Shown here: positions 1-5,582 of the stretch, piece after piece | Layout of the letters: every line of letters starts with the position of its first letter | Position numbering within the stretch: position 1 is the stretch's first letter | Assembly: GCA_027451085.1 (NCBI GenBank) | Contig: DAIDKA010000221.1 | Coordinates: forward strand, 1 to 5,582 | Source: Gammaproteobacteria bacterium | GTDB taxonomy: Bacteria > Pseudomonadota > Gammaproteobacteria > Steroidobacterales > Steroidobacteraceae | Reading direction: 5' to 3' | Length of the DNA stretch: 5,582 nt | Notes under the pieces: generated by a model | What the model saw: only the letters and a program-made list of their open reading frames with translations | What the model was told of the DNA's origin: nothing | Databases searched by the model: none | Made by a program: the position numbers and the translations under genes

Positions 1-62
1 GCCAGCAGCAGCGCCAGCAGTCCGCAAAACAGGGTCTGCCGGCTGGGAAAAGGTTTTTTCAT
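1..62 (-). CDS. surA: Periplasmic chaperone SurA, N-terminal fragment (cut by the window edge)
   Basis: Reading leftwards from the ATG at 62-60, 20 complete codons are visible: MKKPFPSRQTLFCGLLALLL, then a partial Ala codon. This is a classic Sec signal peptide: two lysines, then a hydrophobic Leu/Ala run. The mature protein lies outside the window. The surA assignment rests on position. The gene starts five bases after the lptD stop on the same strand, and lptD-surA is the conserved order in gammaproteobacteria. SurA is the periplasmic chaperone and peptidyl-prolyl isomerase that delivers outer-membrane barrels, including LptD, to the BAM complex. No strong Shine-Dalgarno is seen, so translational coupling to lptD is likely (inference). 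Another exported protein cannot be excluded from 20 residues. Confidence 0.72.
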   Translation of the reverse strand, partial: MKKPFPSRQTLFCGLLALLL

Positions 63-67
63 GAGGT

Positions 68-2419
68 TCAAGGGGTTGGAGAGGTGGGGGAGTATCCCTG
101 AATGGAGTTGCCGAGGAAAGTGCCGGCAGTGGATCCGACACTTGCGAGGCCATTGAGTTCCAGCTGCAGGAATATGCCCGTGTCCTGGCGGCCGGTGCTG
201 TCGGACAGCGCACGGCGCCCGAGCAGACGCACGGCCCAGCAGCACGAATGGTATTCAAAGCCGGCGAAGCGCTCCAGGGTCTGGTGCTCGTCCAGGGCAT
301 AGACCACCCGGCCGTAGAGGTTCCAGTGGTCGGCCACCGGCCAGGCGGTGGACAGCTCCATCTGGTCCAGGCTGCTGGAGGTGGGGTTGCCCTCGGCGGC
401 AGCCAGTTGCTGCTCGAGCAGGGTGTCACGCTGGAAGCGGTAGGCGACGTTGATCACGGCATCGCTGGCCGGTTTGTACTGCAGCTCGATGACGGTGCGG
501 TCGCTGCGGCTCATCTGCGGGTCCCACTGCAGCCCCGCGTTCACATTCCAGTGCTCGTACGCGGCCAGGGACACCTCGGCCACCAGGTCGGAGCGCGATC
601 CTGTCTGGGGATTTTCAGGCGCCAGCACCTGCGGCTGGGTGAAGTAGTAGGTCTGCCCCAGGGTGGCGGACAGGAACTGCTGGCCGGAGGCCGTGTCCAG
701 CAGGCGCGTGGTGATGGCCGTGGTCACCTGGTTGGCGTCGCTCACGCGGTCGTAACCGACGAAGCGGTTGGTGTTGAACAGCTCCACGATGTTGAGGTCC
801 GGCAGGGCCGTGTCGAAGATCGGCAGCTGGTCCTGGTTCCGGTAGGGTGTATAGACGTACAGCATGCGCGGCTCGAGCGTCAGCGTGCGTCCGCCGTCGG
901 TCCCCACCGGACGCTCGAACGTCAGACCGGTGTCGAAGCTGGCCGTGGGCAGGGCGCGTGTGGGGTTGGCGTCCTGGCCGAAGGCGGTGTTCTGCAGCAT
1001 GTACTGGGTGAATTCGTAGGCTACGCCGGGACGGACGAACCAGCCGGGGCCCTCGAAGTCCAGCATCGCGTGGGGCCGGGTGTCCATGCGCCAGCCGGTG
1101 ACGCCGAAGGCGCGGTCGAAGTCCACGATCTCGGTATCGACCCCGTAGTGCAGGATGTCGCCGGGCCCCGTGGTGAAGTCACCATCGGCGACCAGGCGCG
1201 GCCGGCGGGCATAGGGTCGGTAATCGGACACCAGCGCCTGGGAGATGCCGTCGAGTTCCTGGTACTGCTGGACCTGGGCCAGCAGCTGCCAGTTGAGGTT
1301 GCGGTAGCTTACTTCGGCCTCGCGATCCAGGTAGACGACGCTGGTGCCGGCCGGCCCCTCGCCGAAGTCCTGGAAGTACTGCGAATCGCCGACGTTGGCG
1401 GCGTCGATGTGCACGCGGACGTTGTCCGGCAGTTCCGCGGTCTGTACCAGGTGCACGTAGCTGCGGTCGGCGTGGTTTATGCCCTCGGCCGCCGCCTCCG
1501 AGTCGTGGGGCAGGTAGTGCCAGATGAGCTCGCCGCTCTGGTCGTCGGTCATGTAGCGCGCGTCGCCGGCGGCGTCCAGGCCGCGGCGGCTGTAAATGCT
1601 GGGTTCCAGGGTCAGGTCGTAATTGGGCGCGATGTCCCAGTACCACGGCGCGGTGATTTCCGCGCCGCTGCGGCTGTTGCTGCCCAGGCTCGGGAACAGG
1701 AAGCCGGTCTTGCGCACATTGTCCAGCGGGAACGACAGCCACGGCAGGTACATCACCGGGACATCGTCCAGGCGCAGGCTGGCGCCGCGGGCCGTGCCCG
1801 TGTGCTGGTCGCCGTCCAGGGTCAGGGAATTGGCGTGTATGTGCCAGAATTCCTCACCGGTGGGACAGGTGGTGAAGGTGACGTCCGAGAGCAGCACCAG
1901 CCCCGCCGGGGTCAGTTCCATGTCCGTGGCGGTGCCGCGCGCTTCTCGCTGCAGAAACTCGAACTGTGCGTCGTGGAAGCTTGCGCCCCCGGTAGGGGAG
2001 TAGTGCCCGCTGCTGCCGCTGACGACCATCAGCGGGTCGCTGTAATGCACGGCCCCCAGGGCAGTGATCACGCCAGTGTTCTGGTCGAACTCGGCATCCT
2101 TGGAGCTGATCTGGCGGCCGCCCTCATGGATGACGACGTTGCCGGACAGGGTGCCGCGGCCGTCCAGGCCCCAGATGGCCTTGTCGCTGGTGATATCGAA
2201 GGTGTCGCCCATGGTGGGTCGCGGCAGCCGGGTGGGCGAGGACCGGGAGCGGGGAGCGACGCCTGGAGCCGGACAGCTGGCCCGGACCGGTTCCCCGGCA
2301 TGCGCGGGCACAACCATGCCTGCCAGCAACAGCAGGGCGGCGAGCACCAGCCCTGGGCGGCAATCAGGCCGCACGGCGACCTCGGGTTCATTGTTCTGGG
2401 ACGGGCGCACGTACGGCAT
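68..2419 (-). CDS. lptD: LPS-assembly outer-membrane protein LptD
   Basis: LptD, with the lipoprotein LptE, inserts lipopolysaccharide into the outer leaflet of the outer membrane. It is the last station of the Lpt pathway. The 783-residue product matches the usual length (E. coli about 784). A signal peptide has its hydrophobic core at about residues 23-37 and a likely cleavage after AHA (39-41). Residues 71 to about 170 form the OstA/LptA-like beta-jellyroll domain (DITSDKAIWGLDG, GNVVIHEGG, AEFDQNTGVITA). From about 190 onward is the LptD barrel, with family signatures VPVMYLPWLSFPL (220-232) and RKTGFLFPSLG (236-246). The four cysteines expected for the interdomain disulfides are present: C49, C185 (TTCPTGE), C726 and C727 (HSCCW), so the oxidative-maturation type seems conserved. 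The stop is TGA at 70-68. The ATG start has an unusually long, hydrophilic 22-residue lead before the signal core. A GTG at codon 16 is a good alternative. surA follows, and amgK diverges upstream. Confidence 0.96.
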   Translation of the reverse strand: MPYVRPSQNNEPEVAVRPDCRPGLVLAALLLLAGMVVPAHAGEPVRASCPAPGVAPRSRSSPTRLPRPTMGDTFDITSDKAIWGLDGRGTLSGNVVIHEGGRQISSKDAEFDQNTGVITALGAVHYSDPLMVVSGSSGHYSPTGGASFHDAQFEFLQREARGTATDMELTPAGLVLLSDVTFTTCPTGEEFWHIHANSLTLDGDQHTGTARGASLRLDDVPVMYLPWLSFPLDNVRKTGFLFPSLGSNSRSGAEITAPWYWDIAPNYDLTLEPSIYSRRGLDAAGDARYMTDDQSGELIWHYLPHDSEAAAEGINHADRSYVHLVQTAELPDNVRVHIDAANVGDSQYFQDFGEGPAGTSVVYLDREAEVSYRNLNWQLLAQVQQYQELDGISQALVSDYRPYARRPRLVADGDFTTGPGDILHYGVDTEIVDFDRAFGVTGWRMDTRPHAMLDFEGPGWFVRPGVAYEFTQYMLQNTAFGQDANPTRALPTASFDTGLTFERPVGTDGGRTLTLEPRMLYVYTPYRNQDQLPIFDTALPDLNIVELFNTNRFVGYDRVSDANQVTTAITTRLLDTASGQQFLSATLGQTYYFTQPQVLAPENPQTGSRSDLVAEVSLAAYEHWNVNAGLQWDPQMSRSDRTVIELQYKPASDAVINVAYRFQRDTLLEQQLAAAEGNPTSSSLDQMELSTAWPVADHWNLYGRVVYALDEHQTLERFAGFEYHSCCWAVRLLGRRALSDSTGRQDTGIFLQLELNGLASVGSTAGTFLGNSIQGYSPTSPTP
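2372..2383 (-). promoter_or_regulatory. Alternative lptD start: GAGG ribosome-binding site plus GTG
   Basis: On the minus strand, GAGG (2383-2380) is followed by five bases and then GTG (2374-2372), which is codon 16 of lptD as read from the ATG at 2419. Starting here gives a 26-residue signal peptide (start codon, RPDCRPG, then the hydrophobic core, ending AHA), which is more canonical than the 41-residue version. The ATG at 2419 has no clear Shine-Dalgarno, and it lies only about four bases from the start expected of the -10 box at 2435-2430. The GTG would instead have a leader of about 50 bases. This is seen in sequence only. Conservation of residues 1-15 in homologues would decide it. Confidence 0.45.
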
Positions 2420-2429
2420 CTGCGCCGGG

Positions 2430-2437
2430 ATTATAAT
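2430..2437. promoter_or_regulatory. Palindromic double -10 box (ATTATAAT) between lptD and amgK
   Basis: The eight-base palindrome ATTATAAT contains a perfect sigma-70 -10 hexamer on each strand: TATAAT at 2432-2437 (plus, toward amgK) and TATAAT at 2435-2430 (minus, toward lptD). It is the only AT-rich patch in the 26-base gap. Neither side has a recognisable TTGACA-like -35 at 16-18 bases, nor a TGn extended -10. The predicted plus start falls at about 2444, making the amgK message almost leaderless. The predicted minus start is near 2423. Because the two boxes overlap, RNA polymerase could occupy only one direction at a time, which would couple the two operons by competition (inference). 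In E. coli lptD is known to have a sigma-E promoter, but I do not see that consensus here. Confidence 0.5.
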
Positions 2438-2445
2438 GAAAGGCT

Positions 2446-3513
2446 ATGTCTGTCGCTGATGAACGGCTGGACCTGGTCCGGCGCTGGGTTACCCAGGAAC
2501 TGCGGCTGTCGCCGCAGCGGATCGAACCGGCTTCGGCCGACGCCAGTTTCCGGCGTTATTTCCGGGTCTTTACTCCGGAGGGTTCGGCCATCGTGATGGA
2601 TGCGCCCCCGGGCAAGGAGGACGTGCGGCCCTATCTCAACGTGAGCGCCATGCTGGAGACCACCGGTGTGCATGTGCCACGGGTGTTCGATTTCGACATC
2701 GAGCGCGGCCTGGTGCTGCTCGAAGACCTGGGATCGAGGCAGTACCTGTCGGTGCTGAACGCAGGCGGGGATGCCGACAAGCTCTACGGCGATGCTTTGA
2801 CGGCGCTGGCCGATTTCCAGGTGCGCGGCCGTGATGCGGCCCTGGAACTTCCGCCCTATGACCGTGAAGCGCTGGTGCGCGAAATGGCGCTGATGCCGGA
2901 GTGGTTCCTGCACCACCACCTGCAGCTGCCCCCCACGCGTGAGCAGGCGGGGGTGATCACCGCGGCGTTCGAGTTCCTGGTGGAGGAGGTCTTGGGCCAG
3001 CCGCCCGTGTTCGTGCACCGGGACTACCACTCGCGCAACCTCATGGTCACCCGCCGCAACAGCCCCGGCATCATCGATTTCCAGGACGCGCTGCGGGGTC
3101 CGGTGGGTTACGACCTCGTGTCCCTGCTGCGGGACCTGTACATCAGCTGGCCGCATGAGAAGGTCCGGGAATGGGTGCGGGCCTATCGCAGCCGCATGGC
3201 TGAGCGTGGCTCGCATGCGGCCGGCGCCAACGAGCACGAGATGCTGCGCTGGTTCGATCTTGCCGGCGTGCAGCGGCACCTGAAGGTGCTGGGCATTTTC
3301 GCGCGCCTGTGGCACCGGGATGGCAAGCCCGGCTACCTCAAGGACCTGCCGCTGACCCTGCGCTACCTGCAGCAGGTGTGCGCGAGCTACCCGCAGCTCC
3401 GGGAGCTCAACAGGTTGCTGGACCTGTACGCGGTGGAACTACCCAAGGCCAATGCACGGGTGGAGGAAGAACTGCGCGCCGGCGCCGGGCATGCCTGCGG
3501 CGGCCAGGCGTAA
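2446..3513 (+). CDS. amgK: N-acetylmuramate/N-acetylglucosamine kinase AmgK
   Basis: AmgK is a cytoplasmic aminoglycoside-phosphotransferase-like kinase that phosphorylates the anomeric hydroxyl of MurNAc (and GlcNAc), giving MurNAc-1-phosphate. This is the first step of the recycling shortcut to UDP-MurNAc that bypasses de novo synthesis and lowers fosfomycin sensitivity in pseudomonads. In the 355-residue product, ASADASFRRYFRV (29-41) is the nucleotide-binding turn typical of AmgK. AIVMDAPP (48-55) carries the family's MDAPP signature and LLEDLG (91-96) is the hinge. HRDYHSRN (191-198) is the catalytic loop, with D193 as likely base and N198 as metal ligand. IIDFQDALRGPVGYD (209-223) is the DFG-equivalent, with D211 as metal ligand. 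Length is close to the family norm. The ATG at 2446 is the only suitable start; a GAAAGG precedes it by just two bases, so initiation may be leaderless. murU follows after 24 bases. Divergence from lptD matches Pseudomonas. Confidence 0.93.
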   Translation: MSVADERLDLVRRWVTQELRLSPQRIEPASADASFRRYFRVFTPEGSAIVMDAPPGKEDVRPYLNVSAMLETTGVHVPRVFDFDIERGLVLLEDLGSRQYLSVLNAGGDADKLYGDALTALADFQVRGRDAALELPPYDREALVREMALMPEWFLHHHLQLPPTREQAGVITAAFEFLVEEVLGQPPVFVHRDYHSRNLMVTRRNSPGIIDFQDALRGPVGYDLVSLLRDLYISWPHEKVREWVRAYRSRMAERGSHAAGANEHEMLRWFDLAGVQRHLKVLGIFARLWHRDGKPGYLKDLPLTLRYLQQVCASYPQLRELNRLLDLYAVELPKANARVEEELRAGAGHACGGQA

Positions 3514-3541
3514 GGACTGCTGCATGAGAGCGTCTGCATGA
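3512..3541 (+). other. Possible five-codon leader ORF between amgK and murU
   Basis: AAGGA (3512-3516), beginning inside the amgK stop codon, lies seven bases before an ATG at 3524. That ATG opens a tiny frame, ATG AGA GCG TCT GCA TGA (MRASA), whose TGA (3539-3541) overlaps the murU ATG (3538-3540) as ATGA. The ribosome-binding site in front of this ATG is clearly better than the one before murU, where only AGAG at 3527-3530 is available. This may be a translational-coupling device that hands ribosomes to murU. It may also be chance, with the AAGGA simply serving murU at long spacing. Seen in sequence; function is inference. Confidence 0.25.
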
Positions 3542-4209
3542 AGGCGATGCTGTTGGCCGCCGGGCGTGGCGAACGCATGCGCCCGCTGACTGACACCACG
3601 CCCAAGCCACTGCTGAGCGTGGGCGGCCGGCCTCTGATCAGCTGGCACCTGGCGGCGCTGGCTCGAGCCGGGGTGCGTGACGTCGTCATCAATACTGCCT
3701 GGCTGGGAGAACTGATCCGTCAGGCGCTTGGAGATGGCGCGACCTACGGTGTACACATCACCTACAGTCCCGAACCCTGGCCGGCGCTGGAGACCGGCGG
3801 CGGTATTTTCCAGGCGCTGCCGCAGCTGGGCCCTGCGCCCTTCCTGGTAGTGAACGCGGACACCTGGACGGACTTCGACCTCGCGAGCCTGCGGCCCCTC
3901 GATGCCGGCACCGACGCCCGACTGGTGCTGGTGCCCAATCCGCCGCAGCACCCGCGCGGGGATTTCGTGCTTGCAGGAGACCGGATCGTCGCGAAGGAGG
4001 GCCCGCGGCTGACCTACAGCGGCATCGGCCTGTACAGTCCGGCGCTGTTCGAGGGTTGCCAGCCGGGCCGGTTTCCATTGCTGCCGCTGCTGCGGCGGGC
4101 CATCGCTGCCGGCCGCCTGGGTGGAGAGCCGTATGCGGGGCAGTGGCACGACATCGGCACGCCCGAACGCCTTACGGCGCTCGACGCAGAGCTTGCCGGC
4201 CAGGCTTGA
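3538..4209 (+). CDS. murU: N-acetylmuramate-1-phosphate uridylyltransferase MurU
   Basis: MurU transfers UMP from UTP to MurNAc-1-phosphate, giving UDP-MurNAc and pyrophosphate. It is the partner of AmgK in cytoplasmic peptidoglycan recycling. The 223-residue protein is a compact single-domain nucleotidyltransferase. LAAGRGERMRPLT with PKP (6-24) is the NTP-binding loop. ETGGGI (85-90) contacts the sugar nucleotide. VNADTW (105-110) carries D108, the expected magnesium ligand. GDFVL (141-145) and WHDIGTPERL (203-212) are typical of the MurU/RmlA-like group. There is no C-terminal left-handed beta-helix, which excludes GlmU and supports MurU over other sugar-1-phosphate transferases, as does adjacency to amgK. 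The ATG at 3538 gives the family N-terminus MKAM, so the start is secure despite a weak Shine-Dalgarno. amgK ends 24 bases upstream and lipA begins 21 bases downstream, so one transcript is plausible. Confidence 0.94.
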   Translation: MKAMLLAAGRGERMRPLTDTTPKPLLSVGGRPLISWHLAALARAGVRDVVINTAWLGELIRQALGDGATYGVHITYSPEPWPALETGGGIFQALPQLGPAPFLVVNADTWTDFDLASLRPLDAGTDARLVLVPNPPQHPRGDFVLAGDRIVAKEGPRLTYSGIGLYSPALFEGCQPGRFPLLPLLRRAIAAGRLGGEPYAGQWHDIGTPERLTALDAELAGQA

Positions 4210-4224
4210 CCCGTCGGGTACAAT
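4209..4224 (+). promoter_or_regulatory. Weak promoter-like site before lipA (dyad plus TACAAT)
   Basis: The 21-base murU-lipA gap holds ACCCG-T-CGGGT (4209-4219), a five-base-arm dyad. Its last T is the first base of TACAAT (4219-4224), a one-mismatch -10 hexamer. The hexamer ends six bases before the lipA ATG, so a transcript from it would be nearly leaderless. The nearest -35 candidate is TTGCCG (4193-4198) with a 20-base spacer, which is too long to be convincing. A dyad next to a -10 could be a repressor site, but the arms are short. Read-through from murU is the simpler source of lipA mRNA. Confidence 0.25.
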
Positions 4225-4230
4225 AGGGTC

Positions 4231-4827
4231 ATGTCCGAACTCAAGAGCATCTCCGTCGTGCAGGAGCCGCCGCAGGCCCGCAGCGGGGAGAAGTACCTCA
4301 CCCCGCAGGGATTCACGGCCATCCGCGATGGGGTGCGGGCGCCGCTCAAGGGGGATGAGACCAGCGTGCCGGCCGGCCGTAAGCCCGCCTGGCTGCGCGC
4401 CAGGATGCCCGCGGGCACGGGTTACAGCGCCGTGCAGAACGTGGTGCGCGAGCATCGTCTGGCCACGGTGTGCGAGGAAGCCAGGTGCCCGAATATCGGG
4501 GAGTGCTGGAACGCGGGCACTGCCACCATCATGCTGATGGGCGCGGTGTGCACCCGGGCCTGCCGTTTCTGCTCGGTGGACACCGGCAACCCGCGCGGCT
4601 GGCTGGACCCCGAGGAACCGGCAAACGCGGCCCGCACCGTCTCGCTGATGAAGCTCAAGTACGTGGTGCTGACCTCGGTCAACCGCGACGACCTGCCTGA
4701 CGGCGGCGCGCAGCACTACGCGGATTGCATCCGTGCCATCCGCGAGGTCAATCCCGACACCGCCGTGGAGGCGCTGACCCCGGACTTCCAGGGCGTGCTC
4801 ACGGATGTCGAGACCGTGGTGGATTCC
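4231..4827 (+). CDS. lipA: Lipoyl synthase LipA, 3'-truncated at a junction
   Basis: LipA is a radical-SAM enzyme that inserts two sulfur atoms into octanoyl groups on lipoyl domains, completing the lipoate cofactor of the 2-oxoacid dehydrogenases and the glycine cleavage system. Residues 1-199 are LipA-like. The auxiliary-cluster motif CEEARCPNIGEC gives C81, C86 and C92. The radical-SAM motif CTRACRFC gives C107, C111 and C114. KYVVLTSVNRDDLPDGGA (about 144-161) and EALTPDFQG (180-188) are strong family signatures. After VETVVDS (193-199) homology ends abruptly; about 120 residues of a roughly 320-residue protein are lost. The missing part includes the MLGLGE and GQYL motifs and the C-terminal RSSY whose serine ligates the auxiliary cluster, so the product cannot be active as drawn. 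Beyond 4827 the frame stays open to the window edge, but its Arg/Gly/Pro-rich translation is the shadow of flgJ. The start ATG is 21 bases after murU; AGGG (4225-4228) is a poorly spaced ribosome-binding site. Confidence 0.9.
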
Positions 4828-4834
4828 CCCCGCG
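4826..4834. other. Abrupt lipA/flgJ junction at a C6 run
   Basis: LipA homology in frame 1 ends with the TCC codon at 4825-4827. FlgJ homology in frame 2 starts by the GCG at 4832-4834 (ATIRAVSRQFEALL). The boundary falls in six C's (4826-4831). Both genes lose conserved sequence here: lipA its 3' third and flgJ about its first 30 codons. No insertion sequence, target duplication, integrase or tRNA accompanies the breakpoint. This pattern suits an assembly misjoin, or an end-joining deletion or inversion between distant loci; sequence alone cannot separate them. Confidence 0.8.
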
Positions 4835-5582
4835 ACCATCCGCGCGGTGAGTCGGCAGTTCGAGGCCCTGCTGGTGCAGGAGTTGCTGAAAAGCGCCAAC
4901 ACCGTCAAGCTGGGGCCCGATCTCCTGGGCGACAGCGGCGGCCCGATGTTCGAGTCGCTGTTCAGCCAGCAGGTGGCCGACGTGGTCAGCCAAGGCTCGG
5001 GCATCGGCCTGGGCAGTTTCCTTGCCCGCGAGCTGGCGACCCGCTACGGCGCCGGTGCGAAGCCTGGCGACGGCGTCGCAGGCGCGGCCTCGTCGCCCGC
5101 CTCGGGATCCGCCGGGACGCTGCCGCATGCGCCGGCTCCACGCGCAGCGGCCGCGGTCGGTCTGCCGGTGGCGCTGCCGGCCGGCGCCACAGGCTCCTCC
5201 TTGCATGCCGCGAACGACGCGGCCGCGGCCGGCCCCGGTGGGGCGGAGGAGGAATCGCTGCAGCGCCGGGCCCGCGCCTTCATCGCCGCCATCGCGCCCA
5301 GCGCGCGCGCAGCTGCCCAGGCCCTGGGCGTGAGTCCCGTGGGCATCCTGGCGCAGGCCGCGCTGGAGACCGGCTGGGGGCGCCATGCGCCGGGCAACAA
5401 TCTGTTCGGGATCAAGGCGGGGACGGACTGGCATGGCCCCAGCCTGCGCGAGCTCAGCGCCGAGGTCTCGCAGGGCGTGCGCTCCCTGGGGGAGGCGGCG
5501 TTTCGGGCCTACCGCAGCGCGGCCGCCAGCGTGCAGGATTACGCCTCCCTGCTCGATTCGCCGCGCTACGCCTCGGTGCGCG
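4832..5582 (+). CDS. flgJ: Flagellar rod-assembly protein / peptidoglycan hydrolase FlgJ, 5'-truncated and cut by the window edge
   Basis: FlgJ works in the periplasm, where its N-terminal domain caps and scaffolds the growing flagellar rod. Its C-terminal glucosaminidase domain opens the peptidoglycan so the rod can pass; this two-domain form is typical of beta- and gammaproteobacteria. In frame 2, about 250 codons are visible. The rod-binding domain (about 4832-5056) begins IRAVSRQFEALLVQELLKSA and includes MFESLFSQQVAD and GIGLGSFLARELA. An Ala/Pro/Gly-rich linker follows (about 5057-5240). The glucosaminidase domain starts at about 5248, with the family motif ILAQAALETGWG, whose Glu (5366-5368) is the expected catalytic acid, and NNLFGIKAG. 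It continues through DYASLL and PRYASV at the edge, where it is cut. The native start and about 30 residues are missing at the junction. An ATG at 4805 is in frame, but the eight or so residues after it (MSRPWWIP) come from lipA read out of frame. Confidence 0.88.

Noticed and set aside
1179..1742. A 187-codon minus-strand frame within lptD as an overlapping gene
   Set aside because: It lies wholly inside lptD on the same strand in another frame, is Arg/Pro/Gly-rich, and has no start context or domain.
248..2596. A 782-codon open frame on the plus strand, opposite almost all of lptD
   Set aside because: Its translation is Val/Gly/Gln/His/Arg-rich with no recognisable domain, and it mirrors lptD codons. 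Long antisense frames are expected opposite GC-rich genes. It also runs into amgK in another frame, and lptD is unmistakable on the other strand.
4209..4219. ACCCG-T-CGGGT as a rho-independent terminator after murU
   Set aside because: The arms are five bases with a one-base centre, so the hairpin would be tiny, and no T-run follows.
3439..5004. A 521-codon open frame on the minus strand across amgK, murU, lipA and flgJ
   Set aside because: It crosses four separate genes and the junction, is low-complexity in composition, and shows no motif. It is a shadow of the plus-strand genes.
5057..5240. The GC-rich Ala/Pro/Gly stretch of flgJ as a repeat or recombination site
   Set aside because: No repeated unit is visible. 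It fits the flexible linker between the rod-binding and glucosaminidase domains.
4828..5582. Continuation of the lipA frame to the window edge as a novel C-terminal extension
   Set aside because: The translation is Arg/Gly/Ala/Pro-rich without LipA features, while the neighbouring frame gives a clear FlgJ. It is open because of base composition.

Overview
The window is GC-rich, densely coding DNA from a gammaproteobacterium. This is inferred from gene order and protein motifs: lptD followed by surA on one strand, and a divergent amgK-murU pair on the other, as known from Pseudomonas and relatives. If the right end belongs to the same genome, the organism is flagellated. No mobile element, RNA gene or CRISPR array is visible, and no stretch above 300 bases lacks a gene.

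Left half, minus strand: a complete lptD (68-2419; LPS transport barrel of the outer membrane), then five bases, then the first 20 codons of a secreted protein that position and signal peptide identify as surA (1-62). Right half, plus strand: amgK (2446-3513) and murU (3538-4209), which turn recycled MurNAc into UDP-MurNAc. Then, 21 bases on, comes the 5' part of lipA (from 4231; lipoyl synthase). lptD and amgK diverge from a 26-base gap holding a perfectly palindromic ATTATAAT, which gives a consensus -10 hexamer on each strand.

The main anomaly is at about 4826-4834. LipA homology stops after residue 199, inside a conserved stretch, and within a few bases the sequence becomes a FlgJ-type protein (rod-binding domain, linker, glucosaminidase domain) in the next reading frame. 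That protein lacks its first 30 or so residues and runs off the right edge. Both genes are broken at one point, in a run of six C. The simplest readings are an assembly misjoin or a deletion/rearrangement that fused two distant loci. A new fusion gene is less likely.

Functionally, the intact part is an envelope-biogenesis neighbourhood: LPS export and outer-membrane protein folding on one side, peptidoglycan sugar salvage on the other, with lipoate synthesis appended. I see no convincing undescribed system. The points worth a second look are the junction, the shared divergent promoter, uncertain start sites, and a possible five-codon leader before murU.
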